A stretch of 5,393 bases of DNA from assembly GCA_902797785.1 (NCBI GenBank), contig CADBUD010000379.1, forward strand, positions 1 to 5,393. Direction: 5' to 3'. Source of the DNA: an uncultured Lachnospiraceae bacterium. GTDB lineage: Bacteria; Bacillota; Clostridia; Lachnospirales; Lachnospiraceae. The notes beneath the pieces were generated by a model that saw only the letters and a list, made by a program, of their open reading frames with translations, did no database searches and was not told the DNA's origin. Of the stretch, positions 4,080 to 5,393 are shown in pieces. The position numbers and the translations under genes were made by a program. Numbering within the stretch: position 1 is the first letter of the stretch; every line of letters begins with the position of its first letter.

Positions 4080-4427
4080 TCAAAACTGCTGTATGCGTCC
4101 ATTGATATCCCCCATTTCTATTTTATCATGACCAGAATTGCCCATTATATCCTTCCAATACACATGCACAGACCTGTCTTTTTCGTATATTTCCAGGCAT
4201 AAGTACTTATTACCGCTTTTACGTGATCCATATTCAAAATCTACACTGCCTCTTCCTGTAGGTCCGATATCTGGTTGGAGTCTCATTGTTGAAATAAGGT
4301 CTATGATCTCTTGAATGAAGTCGGAACCAAAAGAAGACGCCCCCTCGCCATCCCAATTATCTTCATAACGCTCAACTTCACGTAAAAATTCTATATTTTT
4401 TATCATCTCAAATGCTGTTGCTCGCAT
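4080..4427 (-). CDS. Conserved hypothetical protein with NWDGEGA motif, 115 aa
   Basis: The ATG at 4427 has GGGAGG 8 bases upstream and follows the stop of the preceding gene by 14 bases, so the two form an operon. The 115-aa product is soluble. It begins with a helix ending in the motif NWDGEGA (residues 24-30), then a helix (FIQEIIDLISTM), then DIGPTGRGSVDFEY (53-66) and a beta-rich C-terminal half (KYLCLEIYEKDRSVHVYW). This order (L..NWDGxGA, helix, P.i.pt..G.i.feW, short strands) is a pattern I know from widespread small proteins of unknown function in bacterial mobile regions. The length suits the family, so the gene seems complete. Function is unknown; the beta-rich end may bind a partner. 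It is followed by about 120 bases without a clear terminator and then repeat copy B. Confidence 0.85.
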   Translation of the reverse strand: MRATAFEMIKNIEFLREVERYEDNWDGEGASSFGSDFIQEIIDLISTMRLQPDIGPTGRGSVDFEYGSRKSGNKYLCLEIYEKDRSVHVYWKDIMGNSGHDKIEMGDINGRIQQF

Positions 4428-4441
4428 TAAAACAGCCTCCC

Positions 4442-5380
4442 TTACACCAGATCAGGCATCTCCTCTCTCGCAATTGAAAGCAGCTCATCGTTCCGATGGA
4501 CGTTCTTTGCATTGATCATATTCCTGAAATGCACCGAGTCCACCTCGATCTTTGTACGGAACACGGTCTCAACGTCATCGTTCTCCAATGTGCGCCCTAA
4601 TGCGAGCGTCAGGAATTCCTTCGTATAATTCTTCTCTACGAGCGCATTGTACATGGAGATCGTCAGGTTCAGGCTGAGGAAGCTGCCCGCTTTGTCAACG
4701 GAGTAATATTCCCGGCCGGGAATGGGGCGGAGGATGACTTTGTCGTACGATTCGAGAAATTCGAACAGGGGCGAGCCCTTCCTGATCCACCGCCCGTACA
4801 TCGACGTGCTGTGCTTGGCGAAGAACAGCATCCAAGGAATATTGTCGATGCAGGAGCCACGGTACATGTCGGCTTCGGACATGACATACTCACGGCAGAT
4901 CTCACGGGCGAGCCTTTTTGATATCTTCATGCCTAACATCTTCTCGATCAGGTAGATCGCCTGGTCGAAATGTTCCCTTGCCGTATAATATATCGCGATC
5001 TCCCTGTCATCCCGATCCTTCGCCCTCGGTTCTCTCAGGTATTCCACTTTCCCGACATGGTTCGGGCACCATTCATATGTTTCCTGCACGAACTTCCCAA
5101 GCCCTTCGACATCGTACTTTGTATGCCTTGCATGAGGAGCCTTTCCTTCGATCTCTTTGAAGAGCCCAAGCACGATTGCCGGATTCTCGCATTTCGGGCA
5201 GATCGCATAATGACATTCGATCCTGTTGCGATATTGGATGAAACGCTTCTTGTCATTATTGGTATGTTCCCTGTATATGTCGATGTCGATAGGATAGTCA
5301 CACAGATCCTCATGGGAGAATTTGATCCTCAGCATGTTCCCGTCTCTCCCTTCTTTTTCTTTTTCTTTTTCTTTTTCCAT
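4442..5380 (-). CDS. Conserved hypothetical protein with Cys/His-rich N-terminal region
   Basis: Reading from ATG at 5380 gives 312 aa; a second ATG at 5335 gives 297 aa starting MLRIKFSHEDLCDYP. The first start has GGAG 8 bases upstream but adds only the low-complexity MEKEKEKEKEGRDGN; the second has GGGAG 10 bases upstream and, as I recall related proteins, matches their beginning, so it may be the real one. Numbered from the second start, Cys46-x2-Cys49, His68/His71 and Cys90-x2-His93 could form a zinc site, next to REHTNNDKKRFIQYRNRIEC. The rest (about 110-297) is helical with no enzyme motif that I can name. I recall similar proteins as conserved hypotheticals in mobile regions of clostridia. 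The gene is clearly more GC-rich than the small genes at 1723-2807. Its promoter lies beyond the window; the 115-aa gene is its partner downstream. Confidence 0.85.
   Translation of the reverse strand: MEKEKEKEKEGRDGNMLRIKFSHEDLCDYPIDIDIYREHTNNDKKRFIQYRNRIECHYAICPKCENPAIVLGLFKEIEGKAPHARHTKYDVEGLGKFVQETYEWCPNHVGKVEYLREPRAKDRDDREIAIYYTAREHFDQAIYLIEKMLGMKISKRLAREICREYVMSEADMYRGSCIDNIPWMLFFAKHSTSMYGRWIRKGSPLFEFLESYDKVILRPIPGREYYSVDKAGSFLSLNLTISMYNALVEKNYTKEFLTLALGRTLENDDVETVFRTKIEVDSVHFRNMINAKNVHRNDELLSIAREEMPDLV
5354..5377 (-). repeat. Hexanucleotide tandem repeat GAAAAA x4
   Basis: Four perfect copies of GAAAAA on the minus strand directly follow the ATG at 5380 and encode alternating Glu-Lys. 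Because the unit is six bases, slippage would change protein length or leader spacing without shifting the frame. If translation starts at 5335, the repeat lies in the leader upstream of the ribosome site. Confidence 0.8.
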
Positions 5381-5393
5381 GCATATTTCTCCA

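Noticed and set aside
3807..4202. 131-aa plus-strand ORF
   Set aside because: It crosses repeat copy B and the antisense of the well-supported 115-aa gene, with no ribosome site or family pattern.

Overview
The window looks like an accessory or genomic-island segment of a low-to-moderate GC Gram-positive bacterium, most likely a clostridial (Lachnospiraceae-like) Firmicute. The signs are strong AGGAG-type ribosome binding sites, TTGAAA-17-TAAGAT and TGnTATAAT promoters, compact UUCG-type terminators, and an IS200-type transposase remnant. All intact genes read on the minus strand, so expression runs from high to low coordinates; only the transposase remnant is on the plus strand.

Layout in the direction of transcription. 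(1) 5380-4442: a conserved hypothetical protein with a Cys/His-rich, probably zinc-binding N-terminal part, followed 14 bases later by a 115-aa protein with an NWDGEGA motif (4427-4080); the two form an operon. (2) 3960-3591: copy B of a long repeat (about 370 bp), followed at once by a terminator, so it may make a free small RNA. (3) 3558-3445: copy C2 of a second repeat carrying a near-consensus promoter, upstream of a 71-aa ORF (3385-3170) whose 3' end runs into an IS200-like fragment. (4) 2960-2851: copy C1 of the same promoter repeat, upstream of a one-helix membrane protein (2807-2514), a 63-aa protein (2428-2237) and a 169-aa protein (2232-1723); a terminator follows. (5) 1648-1306: copy A of the long repeat, whose promoter drives a secreted, Ig-like-domain protein (1250-201), closed by a strong terminator. 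Bases 1-130 hold no gene.

The main point of interest is the modular design. Two families of direct repeats sit between small genes of mostly unknown function, and both families carry promoters pointing at the next gene. The long repeat (copies A and B) has a palindrome at its upstream border, a second palindrome about 172 bp inside, GC-rich stem-loops between them and an extended -10 promoter after them. Its stem-loops are kept while loop length changes by amounts that would break a reading frame, which argues for a structured RNA or DNA element rather than a gene. The direct repeats flank about 2.3 kb of small genes that could be lost or exchanged by recombination. Assignment to a known system was not possible by eye; the small genes could be orphan immunity or defence genes, but that is only an inference from layout.
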